A DNA stretch of 44,376 nucleotides from Sideroxydans sp. (GCA_027310725.1 DAIDAG010000018.1:1-44376), one strand, 5' to 3'. Shown: positions 7,056-15,918, counted from the first letter of the stretch. The notes: a model not told the origin generated them from the letters alone. Numbers and translations: made by a program.

Positions 7056-10000
7056 TTAGTGAAAGTCCCGCGACTGCGTGACCAGATCGCCGAGTAGTGG
7101 CGTCAAATCTTTCAAGTGCCCCGCAATGAGATGAACCACCTCGCCCTGCCGCTCCAGCACACCGTACACTGCCAGCAACCGCGATCCCAGCAACTCGCGC
7201 CGCTGCCTTTCGCCGAGGTCGCGCCACACCACGACGTTGATGGGCCCGGTCTCGTCTTCCAGGGTTACGAACGTCACTCCGCTCGCGGTACCCGGGCGCT
7301 GGCGACCGATCACCAGACCGGCTGCGCGCGTGAGTCGGCCGTGCGGAAATGTGCGCAACTCCGCAGCGGTGATCAATCGTTGCGCACGGAGCGTGTCGCG
7401 CAGCAGTGCCAGCGGATGCCTGCCCAAAGTGAGCCCCAGGCTGTCATAGTCGGCGACCAGGTTCTGGCCTTCGGTCAGCGGTAACAGTTGCGGCTGTGTT
7501 TCCTCGACGGTGGCTAATGCAAGCGGCGTAACCTGCTCGATGCCGGCCACGTCCCAGTAGGCTTGGCGGCGGTGGCCTGCCAATGTGCTCAACGCGCCTG
7601 CCGCGGCCAGGCATTTGAGGTCGCGGCTTTCCAGCCCGGCTCGCCGGGCCATATCTTCTACGCTGTCGAATGGCTTCTGCGAACGCGCTTCTGAGAGACG
7701 TGCGGCACCTTCCAGAGAAAGGCCGTTCACCATGCGCAGACCAAGACGCAGTGCAGGCTGGGAGACTCCCCCCTCTCCCCTAAGGGACGAGGGCTGGGGA
7801 GAGGGGTATGCCGCCAAGGTGCAATCCCACTCGCTTTCGGTCACGTCCGCCGGCAGCACTTCCACACCATGACGGCGCGCGTCCTGCACGAGCTGGGTCG
7901 GCGCGTAGAAACCCATGGGCTGGCTGTTCAGCAGTGCACACGCGAAAGCCGCCGGTTCATGGCACTTGAGCCAGGCTGAGATATAGACCAGCAACGCAAA
8001 ACTTGCGGCATGCGATTCCGGGAAACCGTATTCGCCGAAACCCAGGATCTGCTGGAATATCTGCAGGGCGAATTCCTGCCGATAGCCGCGCGCACTCATG
8101 CCATCGATCAGTCGCTGTTCGAGATGTTCCAGTCCGCCCTTGCGTTTCCACGCCGCCATCGAACGCCGCACTTCATCCGCCTCACCCGGCGAGAACCCGG
8201 CCGCCACCACGGTGAGCCGCATCACCTGTTCCTGGAAGATGGGCACGCCCAGCGTGCGTTGCAGCACATCCCTCACCTCCTCGCTCGGGTAGGTCACCGG
8301 CTCCGAACCTTCGCGGCGGCGCAGATAGGGATGCACCATGCCTCCCTGGATCGGTCCCGGGCGCACGATGGCCACCTCGATCACCAGGTCGTAGAAATTG
8401 CGTGGCCGCATGCGCGGCAACATCGACATCTGCGCTCGAGATTCGATCTGGAACACGCCCACCGTATCGGCGTGGCCGATCATTTCGTACACCGCTGGAT
8501 CTTCGCGCGGGATGTCCGCCATCGTGATTGCCCGGCCTCGCAATCTGCCCACTTCATCCAGCGCACGGCGGATGGCGGAGAGCATGCCCAGCGCAAGCAC
8601 GTCCACCTTGAGCAGCCCCAGCGCGTCGAGATCGTCCTTGTCCCACTGGATGATGGTGCGCTCTGCCATCGCCGCATTTTCGATCGGGACGAGTTGCGAG
8701 AGTTTGCCGCGCGCGATCACGAAGCCGCCCACGTGCTGTGAAAGGTGGCGCGGGAAGCCGATCAGCTCGTCGAGCAGTTGCATCAGCAGGCGCACTTTCC
8801 GGTTCTCGGGATCGAAACCGGCTTCCTCAAGGCGCTGCGGCAGCACCTGGCGGCCATCCCACCACGCCAGGGATTTGGACAGGCGATCCACCTGCTCCAG
8901 GTCGAAACCAAGCGCCTTGCCTATGTCGCGCATCGCGCTCTTGGGCTTGTAGGTGATGACGGTGGCTGCGAGTGCCGCACGCTCCCGGCCGTATTTCGCA
9001 TAGAGATACTGGATCACCTCTTCGCGCCGTTCGTGCTCGAAATCAACATCGATGTCGGGCGGCTCGTTGCGCTCCTTGGAGATGAAACGCTCGAACAGCA
9101 TTTCCATGCACGCCGGATTCACTTCGGTGATGTGCAGCGCGTAACACACCGCGGAGTTGGCCGCCGAGCCGCGCCCCTGACACAGGATGCCGCGGATGCG
9201 GGCGAAGCGCACGATGTCGTGCACGGTGAGGAAATACGGCTCGTACTTGAGCTCCTCGATGAGCGCCAGTTCGTATTCCACCAGAGTGCGCGCCTTGTCG
9301 GGCACGCCGTCCGGGAAGCGCAGCAAGAGACCTTCCTCGGTCAGTTTGCGCAGATACGAGATGGCTGTTTCCCCAGCGGGCACCAGTTCTTCTGGATATT
9401 CGTAGCGCAATTCGTCGAGCGAGAAGTGGCAGCGCTCGGCAACGACAAGAGTCTGTTCCAGCAATTCAGGTTGGTAGATTCGTGCAAGGTCGGCCAGTTC
9501 GCGCAGATGGCGTTCGCCGTTCGGATACAGCTCAGTCCCGGCTTCGAAGACCGGCACGCAGAGGCGAATGGCGGTGAGCGTGTCCTGCAAGGCACGGCGC
9601 TGTGCGACATGCATGTGCACGTCGCCTGCTGCCACCAGGGGTAGGCTGGCTACGGCTCCGAGCTCGATCAGTCTGGATAAACGCTCGGCGTCGTCTGCTG
9701 CGCGAAACAGCTCCACTGCGAGCCAGGATCGTCCCGGAAAGATAGTTGCGACTTGTTGTGCCTGTTCCAGGGTAGGCATGGGGTCCGGCAACAGCAGCGC
9801 AAGGCAACCCGGCAGACCATTCTGGATATCGCTGAGCGCGAGGCTGTATCGACCCTTGATGGCGTTGCGACGCCCCTGGCTGATCAGCTCGGACAGGTTG
9901 CCGTAGCCGGTGCGGTCTGTTGCAAGCAGCACAATGCTCGGGCCATCGGCAAAACGAATCTCGCTGCCCACGATCAGCTTCAAGCCGCATTTCTTCGCTG

Positions 10001-10160
10001 CCATATGGGCACGCACGACACCGGCCAGCGAACATTCGTCGGTGATGGCCAGTGCTGCGTAGTTTAGTTCGCGGGCGCGTTCTACCAACTCTTCGGCGTG
10101 CGATGCACCACGCAGGAAGGTGAAGTTGGAGAGGCAGTGTAGTTCGGCGTAGGGAGGCAT
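7056..10160 (-). CDS. dnaE2: Error-prone DNA polymerase DnaE2 (ImuC)
   Basis: A C-family polymerase alpha subunit of 1034 residues, the catalytic member of the ImuA-ImuB-ImuC translesion mutasome. The N-terminal PHP domain starts at [17 protein letters not shown]. Polymerase acidic residues are visible in PDIDVDF (D369, D371, D373). The C-terminal part holds helix-hairpin-helix and OB segments ([20 protein letters not shown]). The internal ATG is chosen because homologues begin at MPPYAEL; the open frame extends 31 codons upstream, but those codons lie in a palindromic repeat. Residues about 786-799 ([13 protein letters not shown]) are encoded by another repeat inserted in frame. It is the last gene of the mutasome cluster, with a DUF559 element separating it from imuB. 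Confidence 0.95.
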   Translation of the reverse strand: MPPYAELHCLSNFTFLRGASHAEELVERARELNYAALAITDECSLAGVVRAHMAAKKCGLKLIVGSEIRFADGPSIVLLATDRTGYGNLSELISQGRRNAIKGRYSLALSDIQNGLPGCLALLLPDPMPTLEQAQQVATIFPGRSWLAVELFRAADDAERLSRLIELGAVASLPLVAAGDVHMHVAQRRALQDTLTAIRLCVPVFEAGTELYPNGERHLRELADLARIYQPELLEQTLVVAERCHFSLDELRYEYPEELVPAGETAISYLRKLTEEGLLLRFPDGVPDKARTLVEYELALIEELKYEPYFLTVHDIVRFARIRGILCQGRGSAANSAVCYALHITEVNPACMEMLFERFISKERNEPPDIDVDFEHERREEVIQYLYAKYGRERAALAATVITYKPKSAMRDIGKALGFDLEQVDRLSKSLAWWDGRQVLPQRLEEAGFDPENRKVRLLMQLLDELIGFPRHLSQHVGGFVIARGKLSQLVPIENAAMAERTIIQWDKDDLDALGLLKVDVLALGMLSAIRRALDEVGRLRGRAITMADIPREDPAVYEMIGHADTVGVFQIESRAQMSMLPRMRPRNFYDLVIEVAIVRPGPIQGGMVHPYLRRREGSEPVTYPSEEVRDVLQRTLGVPIFQEQVMRLTVVAAGFSPGEADEVRRSMAAWKRKGGLEHLEQRLIDGMSARGYRQEFALQIFQQILGFGEYGFPESHAASFALLVYISAWLKCHEPAAFACALLNSQPMGFYAPTQLVQDARRHGVEVLPADVTESEWDCTLAAYPSPQPSSLRGEGGVSQPALRLGLRMVNGLSLEGAARLSEARSQKPFDSVEDMARRAGLESRDLKCLAAAGALSTLAGHRRQAYWDVAGIEQVTPLALATVEETQPQLLPLTEGQNLVADYDSLGLTLGRHPLALLRDTLRAQRLITAAELRTFPHGRLTRAAGLVIGRQRPGTASGVTFVTLEDETGPINVVVWRDLGERQRRELLGSRLLAVYGVLERQGEVVHLIAGHLKDLTPLLGDLVTQSRDFH
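7766..7806. repeat. CTCCCC/GGGGAG palindromic repeat inside dnaE2
   Basis: A single palindromic unit (CCCTCTCCCCTAAGGGACGA then GGGCTGGGGAGAGGGG) of the same family as the four copies at 10180-10748. Its 41 bp sit inside the dnaE2 reading frame and encode [13 protein letters not shown] on the minus strand. It falls between the polymerase core and the C-terminal helix-hairpin-helix part, probably in a surface loop. Confidence 0.85.
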
Positions 10161-10179
10161 AGTTGAGATATCTATTTGC

Positions 10180-10226
10180 CCCCCTTGCCCTCTCCCCAGC
10201 CCCCCTCCCGCTTGCGGGCGAGGGGA
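10180..10226. repeat. Palindromic repeat, left doublet outer unit
   Basis: It reads CCCTCTCCCCAGCCCCCTCC followed by CGCTTGCGGGCGAGGGG. It is inverted relative to the unit at 10271-10311, with about 45 bp between them, so the pair forms a REPIN-like doublet. It overlaps the upstream extension of the dnaE2 open frame. Confidence 0.8.
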
Positions 10227-10267
10227 TTGAAGTTGTTCGACTAACTTACTCATATATGCGATACCAC

Positions 10268-10777
10268 TTACTCCCCTCGCCCGTTTACGGGAGAGGGGCT
10301 GGGGGAGAGGGCGATGCGAATCTCTTCCAGCACTCCCTCCAGCTCCTGCATAACATCATTGTTCCAGAAACGCAGCACCGTATAGCCCTGGTTGCTTAGC
10401 CACGCATCCCGTTGCTGGTCGTATGCCGTTTGTTCAGCGTGTTGTCCACCATCGAGTTCGATAATCAGCCGACGCTCCACGCACACAAAATCCACAATGT
10501 AGGAACCCATGGGTTTTTGCCGTCTGAACTTCAGTCCCATAAAACGATGCGCGCGCAGGTGATACCACAACCGCTCCTCGACCTTGGTCTGGTTGCTGCG
10601 CAATGTTTTGGCGTTGTCTAATATCTTCCCTCTCCCCTGCCCCTCTCCCACAAGTGGGAGAGGGGAGTGATGTGCTGCGAAATTGCTTATATCTGCGACA
10701 CCACCTTCTCCCCTCGCCCGTTTACGGGAGAGGGGCTGGGGGAGAGGGAAGTACAGATATTTATTTTTCGTGGCCAT
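10268..10777 (-). CDS. DUF559 domain protein (Vsr/PD-(D/E)xK-like nuclease fold)
   Basis: A 169-residue protein whose core (residues about 55-155) is a DUF559 domain, related to very-short-patch-repair-like endonucleases. Candidate active-site residues are Asp in GSYIVDF, and Glu and Asp plus His in IIELDGGQH. The N-terminal 50 residues ([30 protein letters not shown]) and the C-terminal [13 protein letters not shown] are simply translations of palindromic repeats, so only the centre is likely to fold. The second ATG is chosen for a GGAG six bases upstream. It lies between imuB and dnaE2 with no room for its own promoter, so it is probably read with the operon. Substrate and activity are unknown. 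Confidence 0.85.
   Translation of the reverse strand: MATKNKYLYFPLPQPLSRKRARGEGGVADISNFAAHHSPLPLVGEGQGRGKILDNAKTLRSNQTKVEERLWYHLRAHRFMGLKFRRQKPMGSYIVDFVCVERRLIIELDGGQHAEQTAYDQQRDAWLSNQGYTVLRFWNNDVMQELEGVLEEIRIALSPSPSPVNGRGE
10271..10311. repeat. Palindromic repeat, left doublet inner unit
   Basis: It reads CTCCCCTCGCCCGTTTACGG then GAGAGGGGCTGGGGGAGAGGG. Together with 23 bp of left flank it matches the unit at 10685-10748 at about 58 of 64 positions. It encodes the last residues of the DUF559 protein. Confidence 0.85.
10628..10667. repeat. Palindromic repeat, right doublet inner unit
   Basis: It reads CCCTCTCCCCTGCCCCTCTC followed by CCACAAGTGGGAGAGGGGAG. It is inverted relative to the unit at 10707-10748, with about 40 bp between them. 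It is translated inside the N-terminal part of the DUF559 protein. Confidence 0.8.
10707..10748. repeat. Palindromic repeat, right doublet outer unit
   Basis: It is nearly identical to the unit at 10271-10311, including the CGCCCGTTTACGGGAGAGG centre. It encodes [16 protein letters not shown] near the start of the DUF559 protein. The right copy of the candidate target duplication begins six bases beyond it. Confidence 0.85.
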
Positions 10778-10789
10778 GAAAGTCTCCAT

Positions 10790-12196
10790 TCACGCAAACA
10801 ACCCATGCACAAACCACCCACCACTACTGTGATCGCGAAACACCCACAACCTCGAACCATTGCGCCCCTGCGCCACGTAATAGTCGCGCGCCACATCCAT
10901 GCCGTCCCACCAGCCGCTCTCGATACGTTCCGGACCGGACTGCAATTCCAGCCGATCTCTCTGGCATGGCCTGGGCACAGGCAGCAACCACAGTGGACGC
11001 TGTAACTTGCCTGGCGACTTGATCGCATCTCCCGCGTCGCATGGCCGCCAGGCCAGCTCGGGCCGGTGGTCAGTTGCCGGGGCGATGCTGAACACCGCTT
11101 CCTTGCCCAAGCGGATGCGCAGACGTTCCAGCAACAGGTTGGCATCGCCTGTCTCGGCACTGTCCTGGAACAGGTCGAGGTTGGATAACTCGATGGTCTG
11201 AATGAGACTGGATTGAAGCCTGATAGTGTGAACCGGGGCAGCCAGGCGCGTGCGGCCCAGTGTTTCGCGCAGCAGGAGCAGCATGCGGTCAAAGGCTCGC
11301 GTCGGCTGGGCGAAGCCCACTTTGACTACAGTATCCGGCACGTCTTCGTGATGACAGACGAGCTCGAATTCATGCACGCCTGCCTGGCGCAGATTGAGGT
11401 AGCCCTCCAGTTCCAGCAACAGGCGGCGCGAGGCGAACAGCAGCGCTTCGGCTTCATGCACCAGCGACGGCAATTCCAGACGGCGCTGGAAACTGGGCGG
11501 CGGCACGAAGAATTCTGGCGACTCGGGCAAGCGGCCCAGTGTGCGGTCCACTTCGTCCAGCAAGCCCTGGCCGAAGCGGCGCGCCATACCTGCACGCGGA
11601 AAGCGCAGGCAGTCACCTAATGTATGCGCACCCAGCATCTCCAGACTGTCCAACGTATCCTGCGGTTGAGACAGCCACCTTACCGACAATGCGCCCAGAA
11701 ACTTTTCGAGTTTGGCCGGATCGCGGATTGCCACTTCCTTTCCTGCCAGCGCCAGCAGCCACGCCGCATGCGGCGTCGGTGCGCAAGCAAGGCTGGCGCT
11801 GTAGCCCATTTCGTTGAGTCCGCTGCTCATTTGCGCGATCAGGTTCTTGAAGCCGCGATGCAGGCGCAGGCAACTGCCGATCTCGATCAGCAAACCTTCT
11901 GGAGGCTGCAGGCTTACGGCCGGAGTAAACCCTCCGGCCCAGGAGGCGAGACCTTCCAGCGATTCCTGCTCCGCTGCCAGATCGCGAACGCGCACGACGA
12001 GATTGGTCACCAAAGTCTGTGCGGCGGCACCCGGCATGCCTGCCCGCACACCCCGCTCGCTGGCGGCCTCGTTGCACACTTTGACGCGCGAACGGTTGCC
12101 TTGCTTTTCTATGACGGCGAGTGGTTCTGGTGCAGCGCCGCCTCTGGAGTAGATTTCCAGGGGGAGTGCGGGGAAATGTATGGCTAGCCAAAACAT
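10790..12196 (-). CDS. imuB: ImuB, Y-family polymerase-like mutasome protein
   Basis: A 468-residue Y-family polymerase homologue that serves as the hub of the ImuABC translesion complex rather than as a polymerase. The N-terminus (MFWLAIHFPALPLEIYSR) lacks the acidic DxD-type residues seen in active Y-family enzymes, as is usual for ImuB. A thumb/little-finger region follows, and a QRPLWLLP segment near residue 410 looks like a beta-clamp binding motif. The C-terminal part (WWDGMDVARDYYVA, WFVHGLF) is the family's characteristic tail. It starts 29 bp after imuA, and its stop touches the first ATG of the DUF559 open frame. It is probably damage-induced as part of the operon. Confidence 0.93.
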   Translation of the reverse strand: MFWLAIHFPALPLEIYSRGGAAPEPLAVIEKQGNRSRVKVCNEAASERGVRAGMPGAAAQTLVTNLVVRVRDLAAEQESLEGLASWAGGFTPAVSLQPPEGLLIEIGSCLRLHRGFKNLIAQMSSGLNEMGYSASLACAPTPHAAWLLALAGKEVAIRDPAKLEKFLGALSVRWLSQPQDTLDSLEMLGAHTLGDCLRFPRAGMARRFGQGLLDEVDRTLGRLPESPEFFVPPPSFQRRLELPSLVHEAEALLFASRRLLLELEGYLNLRQAGVHEFELVCHHEDVPDTVVKVGFAQPTRAFDRMLLLLRETLGRTRLAAPVHTIRLQSSLIQTIELSNLDLFQDSAETGDANLLLERLRIRLGKEAVFSIAPATDHRPELAWRPCDAGDAIKSPGKLQRPLWLLPVPRPCQRDRLELQSGPERIESGWWDGMDVARDYYVAQGRNGSRLWVFRDHSSGGWFVHGLFA

Positions 12197-12225
12197 GGGG
12201 GTTGCTTACAGCGGTGAGGTGCCGG

Positions 12226-12924
12226 TCAGTTTCGGACGACTGCGCGCAACGACGGCACAACAGATAACGCCGGTGCAGATGGGCGTGCGCGGCGTACGCC
12301 ATTGGTTTGCTGCAAATCCACCAGCACGGGTTTGCTCACCTGCCCGCCCCGGCGTTTGAGGATGTGCACGGCCAAACCGTTCGCGGTTGCTTCAAGACGC
12401 AGGCGCAGTGCGGCGGTGGAACGTTCCTGCGCGGCACTCGCTGAACGGAACAACACGCCCCAGGCCTTGCCTGTTTCCGCACCAAGTTGCAGGCGGCGCA
12501 TGCGTTTCTCGTCGGGCGTGCTCAGCCAGGCCAGTACGGCGCTGCATGCGCCGGAACGCAGCGCCTGCTCTGCCGTCCACCAAGCATCGGCCGGGGTTTG
12601 CGGCTGCGCGACCAGCAATTGTTTGAGATTGATCCCGGCAGTGCTCAGCGCCGGTGCATAAGGAATATGCGGGGGAGAAACCCAGGCCTGCCATGTGCTT
12701 TGTGTCGATACACGTGCGAGTGCCGGGAGCAGCAGGCGCAGCTCGCCTATGCCTTCGCGCTCCAGCAGGATTTCAGTGAGTGCTCCACGCGCCCAGCCAC
12801 CGCCCGGCAGCTGTTCGTCCAGTTCGGCGAATCCGGTCGGCAGCGTGTACTCGTCTGTCTGCGCAAGCTGGTCGCCGCGCCAGATGCCGGGGTGCTGCAG
12901 TACTAGGTCCAGAGAGGCGTTCAT
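12226..12924 (-). CDS. imuA: ImuA, RecA/SulA-like mutasome protein
   Basis: A 232-residue ImuA protein, the RecA-fold partner of ImuB in translesion synthesis. The diagnostic start of the fold is TGFAELDEQLPGGGWARGAL followed by EILLEREGIGELRLLLP. No clean Walker A lysine is visible, as expected for this group. The ATG at MNASLDLVL is chosen because homologues begin there; the open frame continues 27 codons upstream, but that stretch lies in the interspersed repeats and does not look like protein. No strong ribosome binding site is seen. It heads the imuA-imuB-(DUF559)-dnaE2 run and follows the UvrD-like gene after a repeat-filled 406-bp gap. Confidence 0.9.
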   Translation of the reverse strand: MNASLDLVLQHPGIWRGDQLAQTDEYTLPTGFAELDEQLPGGGWARGALTEILLEREGIGELRLLLPALARVSTQSTWQAWVSPPHIPYAPALSTAGINLKQLLVAQPQTPADAWWTAEQALRSGACSAVLAWLSTPDEKRMRRLQLGAETGKAWGVLFRSASAAQERSTAALRLRLEATANGLAVHILKRRGGQVSKPVLVDLQQTNGVRRARPSAPALSVVPSLRAVVRN

Positions 12925-12950
12925 ATTACAAACCGCATTTGAACAAACTC

Positions 12951-13310
12951 CAACTCCGTTCGTGGTGAGCTTGTCGAACCATGAATGGAGGACAACTGAG
13001 TCCACCCTTCGACGGGCTCAGGGCGAACGGATTTTTGAATGAACTCCGAACCCCACCTCCGTTCGTCCTGAGCTTGTCGAAGGATTGAACGGCGCTTAGG
13101 TCGAATGGATTTTTGAGCGGACTCCGAACCCCAATCCCGTTCGTCCTGATAACCAGCGACTTGCCCGCTCGCGGGCTTAGTCGAATGGCTATAACCAACC
13201 ACTTGGCAACCCTCTTGGGGTTGCTTAGTGGGATGGCTAGTTGTTTCACCAGTAGTTCCACCAGCCTGTCGAAGGATTGAACGGCGCGCAGGTCGAACAG
13301 ATATAAATTG
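12951..13310. repeat. Cluster of TTCGTCCTGAGCTTGTCGAA-type repeats
   Basis: This gap between imuA and the UvrD-like gene is built from several partial units. TTCGTCCTGAGCTTGTCGAA occurs whole at 13061-13081, with variants at 12960-12978 and 13140. An inverted arm lies at 13006-13027. The longer unit (ACTCCGAACCCCA... and GGATTGAACGGCGC) recurs near 13043, 13083, 13121 and 13273. The GAACGGATTTTTGA and GAATGGATTTTTGA stretches also recur. No gene and no clear operator is visible in it. Confidence 0.8.
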
Positions 13311-13330
13311 GCCCACTCTATTCATGGCCG

Positions 13331-15427
13331 CTACTTCCACATCGCCTTCATCTTCGCCAGCAGATCGACCACCTCTTCGCGTGAACGTCCTGCCGCCTGC
13401 ACGGGTGCAGCATCAGCCACGGGCCAGGTTTTCTTTTCGAACAGATCGAGGATGCTGGCCGGAATGAAACGGGAACGCCCGGCATAGACATGGCGGTCGC
13501 CGAACTGCGATTGCTGCGTGACGAAGAAACGCTGCGGCACCACGATCTGCAGGTGCTCCTTGGCGCGGGTCATGGCGACATACAGCAGCCGCCGTTCTTC
13601 CTCGATCTCGTTCTCGTTTCCGGTAGCCAAGTCCGAGGGCAGACAGCCGTCGACTGCATTCAGCAGGGTGACCGATGTCCACTCCTGCCCTTTCGCCGAA
13701 TGGATGGTGGAAAGAATGAGGTAGTCTTCATCGCGCAGCGGCACTCCCGATTCGTCGCTGGTGGCATCGGGCGGGTCGAGCGTGAGTTCGGTGAGGAAAC
13801 GCTGGCGCGAGGGATAGGTGGCGGCGATCTTGGTCAGCTGCTCGATGTCGATCTGGCGCACCTGCGCGTCTTCATACAGGCGTTCCAGATGTCCCTGGTA
13901 CCAGTTGCTGATCCTCTCGAATTCGGATGGCCACGGCACGGCGCGCTGGTGCAGGTTTTCGGCCATTTCGAGGAAGCCCTGCCAACTCTCGGCCGCACCG
14001 GATGGTACGCGCGATTCCTGCAGCCCCATCATCACATCCTGCGACAGGGCAATACTATCGAGCACCTGTGCCGAGGTCTTCGGACCGATGCCTGGAATCA
14101 GCTGCATCACGCGGAACCCGGCCACGCGGTCGCGCGGATTCTCGATCCAGCGCAACACGGAGAGCACATCCTTGACGTGCGCCGATTCCAGGAACTTCAG
14201 GCCGCCGAATTTCACGAACGGGATGTTGCGCCGCACGAGTTCGATCTCGAGCGTCGCGCTGTGATGCGAAGCGCGGAACAATACCGCCTGCGACTTGAGC
14301 CGGATGCCCATCTCCCGACGCTCCAGCACTTGCTCCACCACGAAGCCGGCTTGGTCCGTTTCGTCGCGTACCGTGACGAGCTGCGGGCGTTCGCCCGAGG
14401 TCTTGTTGCTCCACAGCTTCTTGCTGTACTGCTCGGCAGCCAGCCCGATCACGCCGTTTGCCGCCGCGAGGATGGGTTGCGTGGAGCGGTAGTTCTGTTC
14501 CAGCGTGATGATCTTTGCGGGCGGATCGAAGTGCGCGGGGAAATCGAGGATATTGCGCACGGTCGCACCGCGGAAGGCATAGATCGATTGCGCATCGTCA
14601 CCGACGACCGTAAGTCCGCGGCCATGCGGCTTGAGCGCGAGCAGGATGCTGGCCTGAAGCGCATTGGTGTCCTGGTATTCGTCCACCAGGATATGGTCGA
14701 AGCGCGCGCCGATCTCCGCCGCGAGTGTTGGTTCGGCCACCATCTGTGCCCAGTACAGCAGCAGGTCGTCGTAGTCGAGCACATGTTGTTTCTGCTTGGC
14801 TTCCACATAGGCAAGGAACAGTTGCCTGAGTTCGTCCTGCCATTCTGTGCACCAGGGGAAGCGGCGCTGCAGCACTTCTTCCAGCGGCGACAGGGTATTG
14901 ACCGTGGCCGAGTAGATCGAGAGGCAGGTGTTCTTGAGCGGAAAACGCTTGGCCTTGCAGGATGCCCCCAGCTCATGCCGCACCAGGTTCATCAGGTCGG
15001 CCGAGTCGCCCCGGTCGTGGATGGTGAAGCCCGGATCGAGACCTATCCTGCCGGCGTATTCGCGCAACAGGCGTGCACCGACGCTGTGGAAGGTTCCGGT
15101 CCAATGAAGCTTTGCACCGGCAAGCCGCGGATGGTCAGCCGCAAGCTGGCGCAATATACGTTCGGCGCGGCGTGCCATCTCGTCTGCCGCGCGGCGCGAG
15201 AAAGTCAGCAGCAGGATGGCGCCGGGATTGGCGCCCTGCGCAATGACATGGGCGACGCGGTGTGCCAGGGTATTGGTCTTGCCTGAACCTGCCCCGGCGA
15301 TCACCAGCAGCGGCTCATCCGCAGCACCACCTGTGCCGTGCTCTACGGCAATACGCTGTGCGGTGTTGAGGCGCGAAAGATAGCTTTCTGCCTCGGCTAT
15401 AGGGGCGTTTTCAACTTCGAGGTTCAT
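13331..15427 (-). CDS. UvrD/Rep-family superfamily 1 DNA helicase
   Basis: A 698-residue 3'-5' SF1A helicase. Motif I is GAGSGKT (residues 45-51), motif Ia TFSRRAADEM, motif II DEYQDTN, motif III GDDAQSIYAFRGA, motif IV QNYRST, motif V STIHSAKGQEW and motif VI YVAMTRAKEHL. All key residues are present, so it should be an active ATPase. The order and length fit UvrD/PcrA/Rep, but I do not assign a specific name. The promoter at 15481-15509 lies about 55 bp upstream and carries a palindromic operator. The gene points toward imuA-imuB-dnaE2 and may have been the first gene of that operon before repeats entered the gap. Confidence 0.93.
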   Translation of the reverse strand: MNLEVENAPIAEAESYLSRLNTAQRIAVEHGTGGAADEPLLVIAGAGSGKTNTLAHRVAHVIAQGANPGAILLLTFSRRAADEMARRAERILRQLAADHPRLAGAKLHWTGTFHSVGARLLREYAGRIGLDPGFTIHDRGDSADLMNLVRHELGASCKAKRFPLKNTCLSIYSATVNTLSPLEEVLQRRFPWCTEWQDELRQLFLAYVEAKQKQHVLDYDDLLLYWAQMVAEPTLAAEIGARFDHILVDEYQDTNALQASILLALKPHGRGLTVVGDDAQSIYAFRGATVRNILDFPAHFDPPAKIITLEQNYRSTQPILAAANGVIGLAAEQYSKKLWSNKTSGERPQLVTVRDETDQAGFVVEQVLERREMGIRLKSQAVLFRASHHSATLEIELVRRNIPFVKFGGLKFLESAHVKDVLSVLRWIENPRDRVAGFRVMQLIPGIGPKTSAQVLDSIALSQDVMMGLQESRVPSGAAESWQGFLEMAENLHQRAVPWPSEFERISNWYQGHLERLYEDAQVRQIDIEQLTKIAATYPSRQRFLTELTLDPPDATSDESGVPLRDEDYLILSTIHSAKGQEWTSVTLLNAVDGCLPSDLATGNENEIEEERRLLYVAMTRAKEHLQIVVPQRFFVTQQSQFGDRHVYAGRSRFIPASILDLFEKKTWPVADAAPVQAAGRSREEVVDLLAKMKAMWK

Positions 15428-15480
15428 TGTTCGGGGTGTCGCTTTGACGATGCGTTCTTGGGGGATATATTCTCAATGGC

Positions 15481-15509
15481 ACGATACAGAACGTTCGTTC
15501 TGTTGTCAA
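15481..15509 (-). promoter_or_regulatory. Sigma70-type promoter with GAAC-N4-GTTC operator (UvrD-like gene)
   Basis: Read on the minus strand, TTGACA (15504-15509) and TATCGT (15481-15486) are exactly 17 bp apart. The spacer contains the perfect inverted repeat CAGAAC-GAAC-GTTCTG (15487-15502). A repressor bound there would block polymerase. The core matches the GAAC-N4-GTTC form of LexA boxes known from Gram-positive bacteria. The same arrangement occurs at 22973-23001. Identification with LexA is an inference. Confidence 0.75.
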
Positions 15510-15598
15510 TTCAACCCCGGTATTATTGAAAGGATGAGGGATAACTGCACGTAAGCTCTGGTAAATTGGTAAAATCGCGCGCCTTGCAGGAGGCTTCA

Positions 15599-15907
15599 TT
15601 GGAAAATCCATACAATATCCTCGGCGTCTCGCCGACCGCTTCGACCGAAGACATCAAGAAGGCCTACCGCGCACTTGCCATGCGCCATCACCCGGACCGG
15701 AATCCCCACTCCAGCGCCGAGGTCCGGTTCAATGCCATCAAAAAGGCGTACGAGCTACTTTCCGACCCGCAAAAGCGGGCTGAATATAACTACAGCCTGA
15801 ACAATCGCATCATCATCGACCCCGAGAATGAGGCGCAAAGTCTGTGGGGTTCTCTATTCAGCCGCTGCGGAATCGAGCTTCCGCGCAATGACCGTTCATC
15901 CATTTGA
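15599..15907 (+). CDS. J-domain (DnaJ-like) protein, 102 aa
   Basis: A small protein consisting mainly of an N-terminal J domain (residues about 3-68) with an intact HPD motif at residues 31-33 and the DPQKRAEYN helix-IV segment. J domains stimulate the ATPase of a DnaK partner, so it should recruit Hsp70 to a client. The tail (residues 70-102) has no known zinc or substrate-binding domain. The start is a TTG, chosen because AGGAGG lies five bases before it; an earlier in-frame TTG has no such site. The stop overlaps a TTG of the next open frame, and three unknown genes follow in the same direction, suggesting a specialised co-chaperone for them. Confidence 0.88.
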   Translation: MENPYNILGVSPTASTEDIKKAYRALAMRHHPDRNPHSSAEVRFNAIKKAYELLSDPQKRAEYNYSLNNRIIIDPENEAQSLWGSLFSRCGIELPRNDRSSI

Positions 15908-15918
15908 AGAAAATTATT

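Larger units (their letters stand above)
10166..10766. mobile_element. Composite repeat element carrying a DUF559 gene
   Basis: The unit consists of a left inverted doublet of palindromic repeats (10180-10226 and 10271-10311), the DUF559 gene, and a right inverted doublet (10628-10667 and 10707-10748). Flanking it are AGATATCTATTT at 10166-10177 and AGATATTTATTT at 10755-10766, which match at 11 of 12 positions and could be a target-site duplication. Removing the interior plus one flank would leave a gap of about 40 bp between imuB and dnaE2, a normal intra-operon spacing. No transposase of a known family is present. Mobility is an inference. Confidence 0.6.

Noticed and set aside
8745-9644. 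299-codon open frame opposite dnaE2
   Set aside because: It is antisense to the polymerase catalytic core and has no domain or start signal.
12925-13005. 27-codon upstream extension of imuA
   Set aside because: The extension is encoded by the interspersed repeat, and ImuA homologues start at the internal ATG.
12951-13310. CRISPR array between imuA and the helicase gene
   Set aside because: The repeats are unequal in length and orientation, with no regular spacers and no cas genes nearby.
13490-15286. 598-codon open frame opposite the UvrD-like helicase gene
   Set aside because: It is fully antisense to a gene with all helicase motifs, and its translation is rich in His, Arg and Gln without any recognisable domain. 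It is a by-product of GC-rich codon use.
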